Notes under the pieces: generated by a model
Databases searched by the model: none
Seen by the model: only the letters and a program-made list of their open reading frames with translations
Told to the model about the DNA's origin: nothing
NCBI RefSeq assembly: GCF_958979055.1
Contig: NC_084889.1
Coordinates: forward strand, 4,914,761 to 4,978,760
Reading direction: 5' to 3'
From: Alnus glutinosa
Taxonomy: Eukaryota; Streptophyta; Magnoliopsida; Fagales; Betulaceae
DNA length: 64,000 nt
Made by a program: the position numbers and the translations under genes
Shown here: in pieces, positions 22,701 through 34,773 of the stretch
Layout: the number at the start of each line of letters is the position of its first letter
How positions within the stretch are numbered: position 1 is the stretch's first letter

Positions 22701-24861
22701 TATAAGCATTGCCTTACTGCACTTGAGTGGGAAAAAGCGACTCATATATGTTGTTTTTTGGCTTCCTTTTGCCATGCTACATGTGAGTTTTCTGGTATCA
22801 AGTATCCCATAGCCAACCTCTATTTTCCTGTGATTTTTGACATTTATGTAACCTTGAAGGAAGAAGTTAAGAGCGAAGATGAAAATAAGAGATTAATGGC
22901 AACACAAAAAAATGCTCTCTAAATTTGAGAAATATTGGTCAAAATTTAGTGTATTGTTGGCTCTTCCAGCTGTGTTGGATTCTCGTTACAAGCTTCAACT
23001 TGTAAATTTCTATTATTCGAGGCTTTATGGAGTTAATAATTCTAGAGAGTATTGTCATGTTCGTGATAAATTGCTCTATCTTTTTATGGAGTATGGTGGT
23101 TCTTCATCTACATCTTCAAGTGTCATATCTCTTGATACAAGACATGTTAATTCTCAAGTACCCCAACCACAAGTCAAGGCTGTCAAGCGGACTTCCGCAA
23201 TGATGAAGGTAAAATTATATGTTTATTTTGTGATTTTATGTGTTATTGTTAGTAGCTTAGAATATAATATATATACTTCTAACTAAGTAAATTATGTTCA
23301 CATTATCTTTTTTTAATTGTAGGCATTTTTTAGTTCTGGCGGGGATGATATTCAAGCAAATAAGAATCAATTAGAACTTTATTTGGATGAACCCAGGCTG
23401 ATAAATGATGAGGATAGAGATTTTTACATTCTTTCATACTGAAAATGAAATGAATTTCGTCATCCTATAGTAGCTGCTATGGCTTGTGATGTTTTGAGCG
23501 TTTCTATTTCTACTGTTTCTTCAGAATCCACTTTTAATGTTGGTGGACGTGTAATTGATCAATATAGGAGTTTGCTCAAACCTGATATTGTTGAGGCACT
23601 AGTATGCACTCGGGATTGGTTATATGAAGAGAAATGTAATATTTGTTATTTGTATATTTTTTTTTTATTAACTTATATTTTTTTTATTACACTAATTCCT
23701 CTTATCTTTTAATGTAGAATTGACATAAATGAAGTTTGATGAGCCTGAAGAAGATATTTTGACTTTAAATTTCAATTCCAATGATATTCCAAGTTTATCC
23801 GGAGCAAATTCTATTAATATTCCTTGACATTGACTTATCTGTGGATGAGTTCTTTTTATGGGGTTTGTTTTAATTATGGGTTTTGTTTTGCCCTTACTAA
23901 TTAACTGAAGTTGAATTCTGTTTTGCCCTTACTAGTTGTAAAATTTTTAGTTATGTTTAGTTAACTGAAGTTTAATTTGAGAGGAATAGCTTAACATTTT
24001 TCTTTTTGTATTCCTCTTAAATTTTAATAGAATAGAAATAAATAAATATTGTCTGTAGAGTGATTTTTTTTTTTTTTTTTGAGGAAGTCCGTAAAGTGAT
24101 GTTGATTGTTGAGTTGATGGTTGCATATTGGAACTTGGAAGATCTCTAACAATCCTACCTTGATTGTCTAAGTTTTAGAGTTAAGATTATTGCATCAGTG
24201 ATGACTGATGAGTCTTTAGTGGTTTTATGATAATTAAATGTGATGGGAATCATGGGATTGGAAGAGGGTCTTCCCCCTTACTTTGGTTGCTTTTATTCGG
24301 TCAATAGTCGGGCATGTGGAGGAGGGGGCTGTGATAAATGAATGGGGAAAGCTTGGCTTTCCATTAGAAATTAAAAGGGGACCAAATTTGGTATACTATC
24401 CATGCATATCTGTACCCAATATGTTGATCAAATAGTGTTGAAATGCCAGGCTTTGTGGCTTGTGTGTGGTTATAGTTCATCTCTAAGTAGACTAGAGCCA
24501 AACCAAACACAAAAAACATGCATTAACATTTAACAAACATAGCCTCTAATTCTTGCTCAGACAACAGTTCTTACAACATTTGTATATTGTAGGAGGGTTG
24601 AAACATATGAAACTTGAAGGTAAAAAGCAAAACCGAAAAGTGAAAAGGTCGAAAGGCCCTCATACAGCAACCATACTATGAAATTGATGTCGGGTCGGGT
24701 TAACAGGTTACACGATTATTAATCGTGTTTATCGGGTTGTGTTCGGGTCACGTGTCACAACCCGATTAATAATCGGGTCGGGTTCGTGTCAGACTCGTTT
24801 ATGTAATCGGGCCGGTCGGGTTGACACGAGCCCGACCCGTGAACCTGAATTGCCAAGCCTA
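19774..24861 (+). mobile_element. Full-length hAT DNA transposon (5.1 kb)
   Basis: The left terminus TAGGATTGGTAATTTTTGAC and the reverse complement of the right terminus, TAGGCTTGGCAATTCAGGTT, form short imperfect TIRs. They are flanked by 8-bp target duplications CAAAAAAT (19766-19773) and CAAAAAAC (24862-24869), differing at one base. Both subterminal regions are packed with CGGGTC/CGGGTT repeats (19854-19898 and 24688-24840), typical transposase-binding arrays of hAT elements. The plus strand encodes a BED/hAT transposase broken by several lesions, so the element is structurally complete but not autonomous. Confidence 0.85.
21553..23720 (+). pseudogene. Decayed hAT transposase (BED zinc finger / hAT dimerisation)
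   Basis: Related to plant RICESLEEPER-type transposases. In order: acidic N-terminus from 21553; a BED-like region (VWEHFDVI, KCKLCGTVY, LKRYIDN) in which the usual His-x-Cys ligands after LKR are missing; an RNase H-like core from about 21900 to 22900 (TLDNTSSND near 22330, CCAHILNLIVQDGL, YRSAFSYL); a short intron about 23209-23322; and the hAT dimerisation region (STVSSESTFNVGGRVI, QYRSLLKPDIVEALVC) to about 23633. Lesions: frameshift near 22150, in-frame TGA at 22296-22298, frameshift near 22905, TGA at 23440-23442 and at 23446-23448. No functional protein is expected. Confidence 0.85.
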
Positions 24862-24869
24862 CAAAAAAC

Positions 24870-26357
24870 TAATCTCTACCGTACCCCTATAACCTAATTT
24901 AATAGTATTATTATTTTCATTCTCTCTATTAATATTTCCAAGACTACATTTAAAGTGTGGAAATAAGTTTTATTTAAGAATGTCTTTAATATTATTTGAT
25001 TATCTTATTTAGTGCTATCAATGTTTTAAAACTTAAATCAAGAATGAAATGTTGGAGAATTAAATGATATTAATGCATTTTTATTATAATTAGGAGCCTT
25101 AATTAAAGAATATTAACTATAATTAAGCCTTCAAATAATGTTTTTAACTTAGTTATAGGACCACCTGCCATGCATGTACCCTACACGATGCCCCTCTGGA
25201 CCTCTGGTTGCCGGAGATCTTTGGCTCTCATATGCATTCTCTCTGTCCTCCACTTTTTTCTCTGCCTCTTCATAACAAGTGTCCCATTGTTTTTGTTTGT
25301 TCATCTATCTCTCTCTCTTTTCAACGGTATATATATATCTATATATATATATATATATTTTAATTGTACCACTAGTCTTTGGGGTTGGACTAAATTACAA
25401 ATCACTCCATGTAGTACAAAAAGTTCATGGAGGGTTACTATGGTAAACTATAATTACGAATCACTCCCGAAATCTATTTTCCGTCCATCAAGTTATCCAA
25501 GATCCATAGCCACTGCACGCTCCAGCTCCAATCCTACACGGAGCCTCCTTCACCCAAGACCTATATTTTGTGGTTGGCCACACATGAAATAGCAGGGGGT
25601 GGCCTCGCAACCACCTCCGGAGACGTGACCACCCTCGAAGCCCATCGGGGGTGGCTTGTGCCACCCCCTGTGCCATATGTGATTGGCCGACCACCCACCG
25701 ACACCTCAATGGGTGGTCAGCTAGCCACTGTAAAGGGGGTTGGGGTTTCGTTCTTTTTTTTTTTTTTTGAAAACAAAAATTGAAAGAAAATAAAAGTTTT
25801 TTTTTTTTTTTTTTCTCTGAAAAATGTAGTCTATTTCAATTGAAATAGTTATTCCTCTTATATTTTAGAGGAAGAAGTATTCCTCTTCGTAAAAGAATAG
25901 TTATTCTCAATGAGAATAACTATTCTAAGGAATAGATCCCTACCAAACAAAGGAATGACTATTCCAATCATTCCATTCCAGGAGTCTATTCCGCAAACCA
26001 AACGAGGCCTAAGTGAATTTATTATCAATTTAAAAGGAAGTATTAGAAAATTTTGAATTGCATTACAAAAATCTAAAATAATATATATATATATATATAA
26101 ACATTTAAGTATAAGAAAATGTCTCACTTAAATTTATTGCCATGATCAAACCCTATGAAGCCGGCCTTCACATCTTGACAGGTCACAATGTCACATGATG
26201 GTAGGCATAAAATTACAATAGGGATTTGCAAAAATAAGGGAGGCCATCTCTAAATTCTGGGAGATATATAAACATAAAACATGGATGAAAACCTCACATG
26301 AGGGAGGATCAGAAAGCAGACAGGCGTTCGGTCATTGATGTTGCAACTCCGAGCAAA
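24870..26357. other. Intergenic with repeat relics downstream of the SCPL gene
   Basis: No gene. 25380-25760 is GC-richer and carries repeated GGGGTGGC/GCCACCCC motifs (25595-25735). TA runs lie at 25329-25355 and 26081-26098. The last part should include the SCPL 3' UTR. Confidence 0.45.
25830..26012 (-). mobile_element. Tourist-like MITE fragment
   Basis: On the minus strand it begins TAGGCCTCGTTTGGTTTGCG, a PIF/Harbinger-type terminus, followed by repeated GGAATAG/ATTCC motifs. The opposite terminus was not found, so it is probably truncated. Confidence 0.4.
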
Positions 26358-27457
26358 CTAGAGAGGGTAATAAGCAAACCATCTATCAAGCATGGCGGCA
26401 CTTTGCTTCTGCTTGTACACTGCAGCTATGTGACCTGCTCCCTGTACCAACAATATATACATACATAGTTCAGTCTTTAGTCTTTAATCGTATTCGTCAT
26501 CAGAGGGAACTCATTTAAGTGTTTTTCTTGCCTTTATGGTGGCGAAAGTCAGAACATAGTCATTTTCTGAATACTCCTCTGTGTATCTATATGAAACAGG
26601 TACGGTGTAAGTAACTGAATCAGCCAATCAGGGCTAGCTCTACTTAATTATCTCAATTAAACTTTATTTACAAAATTTGACAGTACTCACCCTGCAACTT
26701 GAGCATCGACGTACCATGGTCGCCACGCATCCATAAGTGTCATATTAAAAGATCTTATCCATCCACGGGTGGCAGTGTGTGGAATAGACATGTCATGATC
26801 ACCACTGCAGGAATTCAACAACCAGCATAAGATCTGTACGTGAACTGGGAAGGCGTCGGATTTGCAGAATAATGAGCAAAATTAATTTTACCTGTATATC
26901 AAAGCTCTTAAGTCTGCCTGAGTGAAATTTCGGTGATAGTTAATGACACTTGAGAGCTCCTGTGTGTAAGATAAGCTGCTGTTGCACATCTTCCATTTGC
27001 TCTTTGTTTCCTAATTAGCATTGTCCAGCTATTGTTTAGTGAAGGTTTTGGCAAAGGGATATTATTATCAGTCATGAGTTTCAGTGCTTACCTCTCGAAT
27101 TTGAAGAGCTTCTCGGACAGTCTTGTCGTTTGCCCAGATGCCACATAGCACGAGTTGATAATTCTGGAAAAATAGAAGATCAAACATATTGACGTAGCAC
27201 AAACGATGAACAACATGAAATAAATTAAGGCCAACAGAAAATAAGGATAAATCCCATGTTGAACAGGGCCTCACTATCCAACAACGAGATGTTGGCAGCG
27301 TCTCATTACCGAAGGGAAGAGGAATCGCACCTCAAGCAGAGATTTATCGTTATTTTGGTGAGACTCTGAATTATTGTAAGATTTATCTATCTCTTTTGTT
27401 GTTTTTTGATCTATTTTGTGAAAAATTCATTCCGTCCTGCGTCACATATATGTGAGA

Positions 27458-27500
<43 letters not shown>

Positions 27501-29824
27501 CCCGGCACCAAAATGCAGGACCTTCAGGCTGTGAAAGGAGAAGAGATTTGTACTGCTCTCTTAGAGATCGTCGATTCCTTTTCAATGAACTTGGTTCCCG
27601 GGATGTCATTGAGCATGAAGGTTCCAGAACTTGTTGCATATTAATCTCAAGGATCAACTGCATTGTTAAAAGGTCACTTACTGTCCATGCCAAAGCAAGG
27701 TTATGATGAAGAGACCAAATGCAAGGCAATTATGGCAGTTAATTTGCTAACCACTTCAATGGTTTGAAGAGCCGTCTCACATTCTTCATTGGTTGAATCC
27801 ACATTCACAAAGTCTCCATTGCAGCTTTCATTTGCGGTCTGGAATGGCATTAAAAATTAGAGATTTAAAAAAAAAAAAAAAAAAAAACTATAAAATGACA
27901 CAAATTAAGGCAGTAACATCAAGAAGCAGAACAAGGAAATGGAACAATGTATACATATTTGCTTCAATTGCTGAGATGTTGATAATGGCCAGTGGACTCA
28001 TACAAGTTTATGGAGAAGAAAAAGACAGTAAAAAGATCTTCATCAACTCACCTCATAGAGTTCTTTTGGAATAAGACCGAGGTGGTAAGCGTAAGGAATT
28101 CTTGCATTAGTATCAAGAAAAGTATCCGTCTTTGGGTTCCCAAGCACATAGCCCTGATCCAATTAAAGGAACATCATATAAGATAAGCTGTGAAGTCTTT
28201 ATACAATTATTCCAACCCTAAACAGAGAAGAAACCAAAGTAACTCATGTTCTAGTATTAGATTACATACTTTCAGATTCATGCGTGGATTGTCTTTAACA
28301 TCATTGCCTGAAACTCCACAACCATCCAATGAGAGGGCTTAATGAGATTACATTAACAATATTCTATATATAAAGGCTTACTGACTTTAATTGATAGGCA
28401 CAGTTTACCTTCTAATATTTCTTGAATAATCAATGGGACAGTTATGCCCGAATACGAATCACCACCTATGTAAAGTTGATTTGACTTGAATCCCGGGTGC
28501 TCCACCATCCACTGCATTACATTTTGAAGTTTGAACCCAAATAAAAAAGTTAGCTATAGTTTGGATAAAATATATAATCCATCATTTTTTTTCACTGCTT
28601 GAAGTTCAATGCTGCAGGTTTTCATTGGTCAGTTGGCCAATCTTTTTGACCCCAAAATACAAAATAAACATGTTTGATGCACCTTCCTCAGAAACTCATA
28701 GGTGAGCACTGCTGATTCTATGTCCCCACTGTAGTAGCCTTCTGAAGTGTTTGAGTAAGAGAATCCCGTGCCAACAGGTGCATCCACATATATTATGTTG
28801 AGGCCCTGGAAAAATGGTTGCCACCCTTTTTATTTAATACTCTGTGTGGCCATAAAATATTAAAATCGCATAATAGTATAGCTACTGTGTTTCAACTTCA
28901 TACCTTTGTCCATGTGTATGGGTTCACATGAAGGGACGGCAAGCTCCCATTATAATCAGAATAGGTGAAAGCCAAAGGCCCTGCAAAAAAAATCCAAAGA
29001 TATTAAGCCTTTAACTTGCAACTCTCTTAATTAACTGTATAGCAAAGTTCATAACGGAACCAGATAAATTGTGGGGCAGTCCAACTTTTTTTTTTGTCAA
29101 GTAAATGTTATAAGTGATCTTTCACGTGCTCGAATTCTCTTAAATTTAGATAAATAATTTGAAAAAATCTATCTACATGTAGCGGATGTCAGATAAAGCG
29201 ATAATGTTAGATTAGATATTAATGTCTTGAATCATGGAACCCACTATCATTGAAATAATTTGAGAAAATCTATCTACCTCCAGAGAAAGCGACAATGTTA
29301 GATTAGATATTAATGTCTTGAATCATGGACCCCACTATCATTGAATTCGTGCATTGATTTAAATAGGAGGATATTGTAATAAATCCATTCATTAGTAATT
29401 TAGGGAAAGTACCACTCTCATAAAAGAATGCCAAGAGAGTTGAACAGCCAGGGCCTCCGGTGAGCCAAAGCAAAACAGGGTCCTGCGCAGGGCTCCTCTG
29501 AGACTCAACGAAATAGTAAAATAGTTGCACATCTTCGCTGTCACCTACACCAATATATCTGCAGCCAACAACTCATCATCATCAACGCAGTTTTCATGGC
29601 AACAAACGGAGCCTAGCTGAAGCAACATTACATACAATACTTGAAATGACAGAGAGAAGCAAGAATGAAAAAGCTCACCCAGTTTCAAGCGTGAATGGGA
29701 GTTCACCATCATACCCCGGTAGAGTCTTGACAACTGCGCTTGACAAGGCACTTCCTGCGAAAAGAAGCACGAGGAATATGAAGTGCAAATAATGGCTAGG
29801 AGGGAAACCACTTGAGTTGGACAT
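26358..29824 (-). CDS. Serine carboxypeptidase-like protein, likely clade I acyltransferase; 14 exons, 473 aa
   Basis: Clade I SCPL enzymes move acyl groups from 1-O-glucose esters to acceptors in phenolic and tannin metabolism; the substrate here is unknown. Exons: 29679-29824, 29413-29558, 28904-28980, 28683-28805, 28409-28511, 28270-28307, 28052-28153, 27752-27838, 27502-27657, 27092-27163, 26892-27010, 26691-26804, 26532-26586, 26358-26441; 1422 nt in frame. Signal peptide about residues 1-30, so vacuolar or secreted. Oxyanion motif WLTGGPGCS (80-88), with Thr rather than the Asn usual in peptidases, favouring acyltransferase. Nucleophile Ser183 in GGDSYSG, Asp in [10 protein letters not shown] (about 390-399), His450 in GAGH. 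It ends DRWFAYYPL as in the family. Several N-glycosylation sites (NTS, NES, NFT, NMT). Intron 13 has a GC donor. The exon 8/9 junction is the least certain. Confidence 0.92.
27459..27499. repeat. (GA)n microsatellite in SCPL intron 9
   Basis: An uninterrupted GA run; on the coding strand a TC-rich tract starting right after the exon 9 donor GTATCT. Confidence 0.85.
29150..29345. repeat. Tandem duplication inside SCPL intron 2
   Basis: Unit 1 (about 29155-29254) and unit 2 (about 29258-29345) share TTTGA.AAAATCTATCTAC, GATTAGATATTAATGTCTTG and CCCACTATCATTGAA. They differ by a few substitutions and a ~10-bp deletion in unit 2. Confidence 0.75.
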
Positions 29825-30635
29825 CGCTTGATCTGGTGCGTGAATAGTCGGAAAAGACTTGTCGACACATAATGTGGTTCGGGCAATATGGGTGTAAATA
29901 AAGGGGGTAGAGAATACAAATTGAAGGATATTTCCAAGTAGTAGTTCTACTTGCCTTTCAAATATGCTCTGTTTAGTTGGGTTTGACTAGCCACTGCACC
30001 AAAAAAATAAAACAAAAGTTAGGTGATGTACATTCTGTTGCACATGCTGTGAACAGAAAAGAGGAGATACATGGAAGGCCGATTCAGAGTAAAGGACCTC
30101 CATATCACCAAAACAGAGTAAATGCAGATGTGGGACGCCACATTATCAACATCGATATGCGATATCCTCGTCCACCGTCTTCTGTGATATTTGTGTTTTT
30201 CGATGAGATCGTCGTCTGTATCTTTGTAGTAAAAGATAAATAAATATAACTAAATAAGAGCCAATGGATAGTTTGTTGGGAGTTAGGCGGCCCAAAATAA
30301 GCCCGGTTATAATTAGAAGGGCCAGTCAAGTAAAACCCGCTAGTGATCGGTGCTCATTGATGACAAAGTTACCTGCTGATCGGGGGTTGGATTTAAGCAC
30401 CCACCATGTTCGCCGTCAAAAAGCCTCTACTAGCTTAGTTTACTACATACTTTTTTCTAAGAGGTTGATTGGACCCGCATTAAAAGATAGTTCTTTGGAC
30501 TATCTCTCTATTTAATTTCGGCGATCTTAGGGTACGGCTACAATGCACGTTGTGATCTACTGTGCTCACACATGACCAATGTCCTTTCAATCCCTCAAAT
30601 TGAGGAATGAAAGTATTCTAGTTTACTGAAACGTT
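29825..30635. other. SCPL upstream region and intergenic DNA
   Basis: Upstream of the SCPL start. No clear TATA box could be assigned. 30290-30560 has a GC-richer stretch without recognisable coding content. Confidence 0.4.
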
Positions 30636-30945
30636 GGGCTTGTTTGGCAAAGACGTGTACAGAACATAGTAGTGAGTTGTTAATTTTGAATTAATAAATA
30701 GTGATGATGTGATATAAAATAAAAAGAATTTATATAAAAAAAGTGAAATAATTTTGTATTGTAGTGAATTTTTTTATTTGAATAATAATAAAAAATTATT
30801 GATGTGATATAAAAAGTAAAAAAGTTTTGATGTTAATTGGTATTAGAAAATACGAAAAAGTTAAAAAAAAAAAAAAAAAAAAAAAAAGTATATGAATCGT
30901 AACCGGCACTACTGTGTACCGTTCCAGTGCTAGGCAAACAAAGCC
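30636..30945. mobile_element. Tourist-like MITE (family E)
   Basis: The left end GGGCTTGTTTGGCAAAGACG and the reverse complement of the right end, CGGCTTTGTTTGCCTAGCAC, form TIRs of PIF/Harbinger MITE type. The interior is AT-rich with repeated TGATGTGATATAAAA motifs (30703-30720, 30799-30812) and a poly-A tract. No TSD was confirmed. Confidence 0.55.
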
Positions 30946-32275
30946 GTTATGTCTGGCCTTGCTAGTACCCTTCCTAGCCTGGAAGCCTAAGGGGTATGGG
31001 GGATTAGCCATGATGGTTACAATTAACATACAGTTCTTATATAAATCACACTTGGTCAAGGTATGTTTTCTCTAAATCTAAAAACTTTCTTTTGATTCTT
31101 GCCATCTTTTTCCTTTGAACAATACATGACTTAGACATCGAAGGTGTCCCCCGTTGGCATATCCCAACAAACTCTTTGACCTTATCTCTTTATCTTTTGT
31201 AGGAATTAGCTCATGTGTGACCGTATTTAAAGCGGCTTAGTCACTAACCAAAAACCGTCTTAACATAGTTCAAGTCAAATAGTTCTACTACTCCACTACA
31301 ACCACCCTGTCATTGCTTTTAATGGAGAAGTGATTCGTGTACAATCATTTTTGCACAACTCCCATACGATCTAGAAGTATTTGGTGAGATTCATGCATGT
31401 GGATCCTACATGTGGGTCTCATCTAATATGCCTAGGTTATATGAAAGTTATACAAAAGAATTATGAAATAATCATTTCACTTTCCCATGAGACGGACAAT
31501 TTCTCTATTTGTTTTTAAAATTTATAATTAAATCAGTATGTAGGATGAATTTGAAAAAATATGAAGAAAAATAAATAGGAAAAGCCACCAAAATCTGCCG
31601 CAAACCAATTACTTCTATTTTTTTTTTAAAAAAAAAAAAAAAGCAAGAAAGACAAAAAGTATTATTACCTTCTTATTTTTTCCAACAAAAAGTGGGTGGC
31701 CTGAGATTTTGGATCATGGTGGTGGTGGGGTTACAATTTTCGCTCAAAAATATATATAGATCAGTTTTGGAAGATGATATCCTAGGAAGTAGGAAGTTGC
31801 TTTTCTGAAGATTATCAAATCATTGGCGAAAAGAAAATGGGTGACTGGAGCAGCTAAACTTGATGTCGTGAAGAGATTTCCAAGTTAAACTTTGAATTAA
31901 AATATGAACAATTAAAAAAACATTTACCTAATAAAGCCAAATCCCAAGAGGAAAAAAGATAGAACTTCCAAACCTAGGATAAAAAAGAATGGAGTCAGAA
32001 GGGCCCCCTCTACCTTTCATAGTTGTCACTTGTCAACCTTGTTTCAAGTTTCAACCCCATTAGTCAAGGGTGGAGGCCCACACGTATGGTTGCCACCCGC
32101 CCCCACCAGTAAAACTAATATCTAACCTTCAATCAGATCTTCCAGCTGAGTACAATGTTGGAGTGTTGGACACACCAATCCACATGAGTTCTCAGAGCAT
32201 TACTACCGGATATTCTATTGATGGTTTCTTTTCTTAAATATAGTAAAAAATTAACAAAAAAGGTACAAAAAAAAA
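30946..32275. other. Intergenic, no supported gene
   Basis: AT-rich sequence with poly-A tracts. It includes a probable small foldback element at 31329-31481, whose ends AGTGATTCGTGTACAATCAT and AGTGAAATGATTATTTCATA (reverse complement of the right) are loosely inverted. No coding signal. Confidence 0.4.
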
Positions 32276-32405
32276 TCAGATCAGGATTCTTTATAATTTT
32301 TAAAAAATTTGAGATTATCAAATTTCTTTTAAATTTAACAGTTTTTTATATCGAAATGACGTGAAAAATGATACATAATAAAGATATAACATGTTAACAT
32401 TGAAA

Positions 32406-32463
<58 letters not shown>

Positions 32464-32736
32464 CAAAAGGTTTTTTTCTTACACTTTATGTCGTATAAAA
32501 GTTTTGAGCAAAAAAATGTCTTTTGATTTAGTAAAAAAGAAGCGTCTTTTCAAAAGTGATGAAAAAACCTTTTGGAATAATTTTTTTTTTTTTTTTTTTG
32601 ATTTCATTGTTAACATGTCATATCTTTAATATGCATCATTTTTCGCGTCATTTTGATGTAAAAAATTAAAAAGGCTTGACTTCAAAGAAATTTGATAATC
32701 TCAAATTTATTTGAAATTGTAAGGGATCCTGATCCT
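32276..32736. mobile_element. MITE family C, copy 2, with (TA)n expansion
   Basis: Same order of blocks as 17245-17642: GATCAGGATTCTTTATAATT, TTTGAGATTATCAAATTTC, TCGTATAAAAGTTTTGAGCA, TCAAAAGTGATGAAAAA, ATGTCATATCTTTAATATG, and a right end whose reverse complement reads TTAGGATCAGGATCCCTTAC. A TA microsatellite of about 54 bp at 32408-32461 lies where copy 1 has only ATATATTT. Confidence 0.75.
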
Positions 32737-34773
32737 AAAAAATCACTAACATCAATTTCTCTATATTTCTCCTAAACCCTTGGGTAACTACAGTGCTACT
32801 CAATAAATTATATAATTATAAAAATGACAAAAAGTAAGAAAAATAATAAAATAAAAATAAAAAAAGAGTATTTAATTGACATAAAGAAATATAAAAGAAT
32901 TTGTTATAAAATATCTTTTTATAAGAAAATAAAAAATAATTTTATTTCTTAAATTAAAAAAAAAATAAAAAAAAATAAAAAAAAAATAAAATTGCTGCTA
33001 CTCATGCTCATCCTCAATCGAGAGGTCATGCTCACGTAAAAGGTTGAAGGCCACATATGTTTGCCACAAGTAACACATTTCCCTGATAACTTTTTGGAGG
33101 AAACCTCGAGAAAAGGATTGGTGGTGGCATAGGGCCCACGTATAGCTGGAGGTTTTGGCCCATCCTGCTGTCGGATGCTTCTTAGTTCTCAACACATGGG
33201 GATGGAACTCTAAAGTTGAGGCAGTAAGCTTTGGACTGCCAATGGTGGGAATTCCACAGTTTTTAGACCAAATAACTAATGCATATTTTTTGTAAACATG
33301 CCACAGTATGGTGCTCTTGATCAGAAGTGCTACCTCACATAAGTATTGCATTCATTTTAGATGGTGATGCATACCGAATGGCTTTCAGCATTTGAGCCAA
33401 GGATGTTTCATGGAGGAAATGTGTTTTTTGTTAATCTGATTACATGTGTTCTTCCATGGATCGGAACACTGAATTAGACAACTATTATGGGGAATATCTT
33501 AACATAATTAGAGTGCTTAACAAATAATGCCAGATTATCAAACTAGAGCCTTTGTAAAACAGCAATTAACAGATGCTGCATATATCTTGGCAACAAGATC
33601 TGACAAGATAAGAACATCGTTATAGAAAACTCACTCTGTAACCAACCTGCTTTTCTAGAAACTCAAACAAATGTGTAGCCTTATTTATACATGGTAAAAT
33701 CCTCAAAAAAAAAGAAGGAACCAACAAGATTTTTAAGAAACAAAATCAAACTCCTCTTCTTAAGATGTTAAGAGCAACTGCATCCCATGCAGGCATGCAC
33801 AATCCGACTATTCACAAAAACTTTCTTTTGGGCAGTCATTTTTTAGCTAATCGTACAAGAGTTTGAGCACAAGAAGCGGGTTCTCGTCTAGAATAACCAG
33901 TCTTCTTACGAAGAGTTTTGACCCAACCATGATTTTATGACTTTGTTTAGTATAATACTATATAGCATCGTAGATGGCAGAGGCAGCAATCATAGACGGC
34001 GAATACATGGTAGTGGCAGCATAATCAAAGCCACATTTCTGTGAGGAAGTGGGATTGTCACGGTTTGAGCGTTTGAGATGTGTTTGACACCCAAAATGTG
34101 GTCTTTCTGCCACAACCATTATTATTCTTCAGAGAGAGAGTGTGAGAGAGAATCTAAACAGTGAAAAGTTAAAGAGGGAGATTAAACAGACGTTCCACTT
34201 CCTCCTAAACGGCGTAAGGAATAAAACATTTGCTTCAGACGTTTGGTTCATAAGTTCCTTGGATTTTACCAAAACGACATAGTTTGGTTTAAAAAAATTA
34301 TCCAAAACAATCTCAGGCCTCCATTGATTGTACAGCAGATGTACTACAGCACTGATCGCTTAGATATCTAACCTTCAACGAGTCCTTACAGCTGAGTGCC
34401 ATGTCTCACACCGACACCAATCCTCGTACTCTGTTAGGGAATAGGATTTTCACGTGTGGGATTTCAACTAACATTCTAAATTTACATCAATTCCATAAAC
34501 CATGAAATAAACAGAATCAATTGTTGTCCAGGACCAACATCTTGGAAACTCAGTTGTTAGCCTGTCACACTAATAAACAGTCTTTTGAAAAGATTAAAAA
34601 ATGCGCGAAAGAAATTAACTGCTGCTGCTGCTTAACTGGCTTGGGTTCTTTTTAATGATCCTAAATCCTGTAAGATTTCCAAAAAGGAGAGAGTTATCAT
34701 ACAAGTATTCCATAGAAATTATGACAGGCCAGCAAGACCACTGACTGATACCTGAGAATATTAGTGTATCTGC
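32737..34773. other. Intergenic between an element and the PP2C stop
   Basis: No recognised gene. A 117-codon minus-strand open frame at 32998-33351 has no recognisable domain. The part adjacent to 34773 should hold the PP2C 3' UTR. Confidence 0.4.

Noticed and set aside
25170..25592. 140-codon plus-strand frame with an apparent hydrophobic segment
   Set aside because: Spans CT-rich simple sequence, a TA run and part of a dispersed repeat; coding is not credible.
32998..33351. 117-codon minus-strand open frame (ends REHDLSIEDEHE)
   Set aside because: No recognisable domain, no leader or splice context and unremarkable composition; length alone is not enough in 64 kb.
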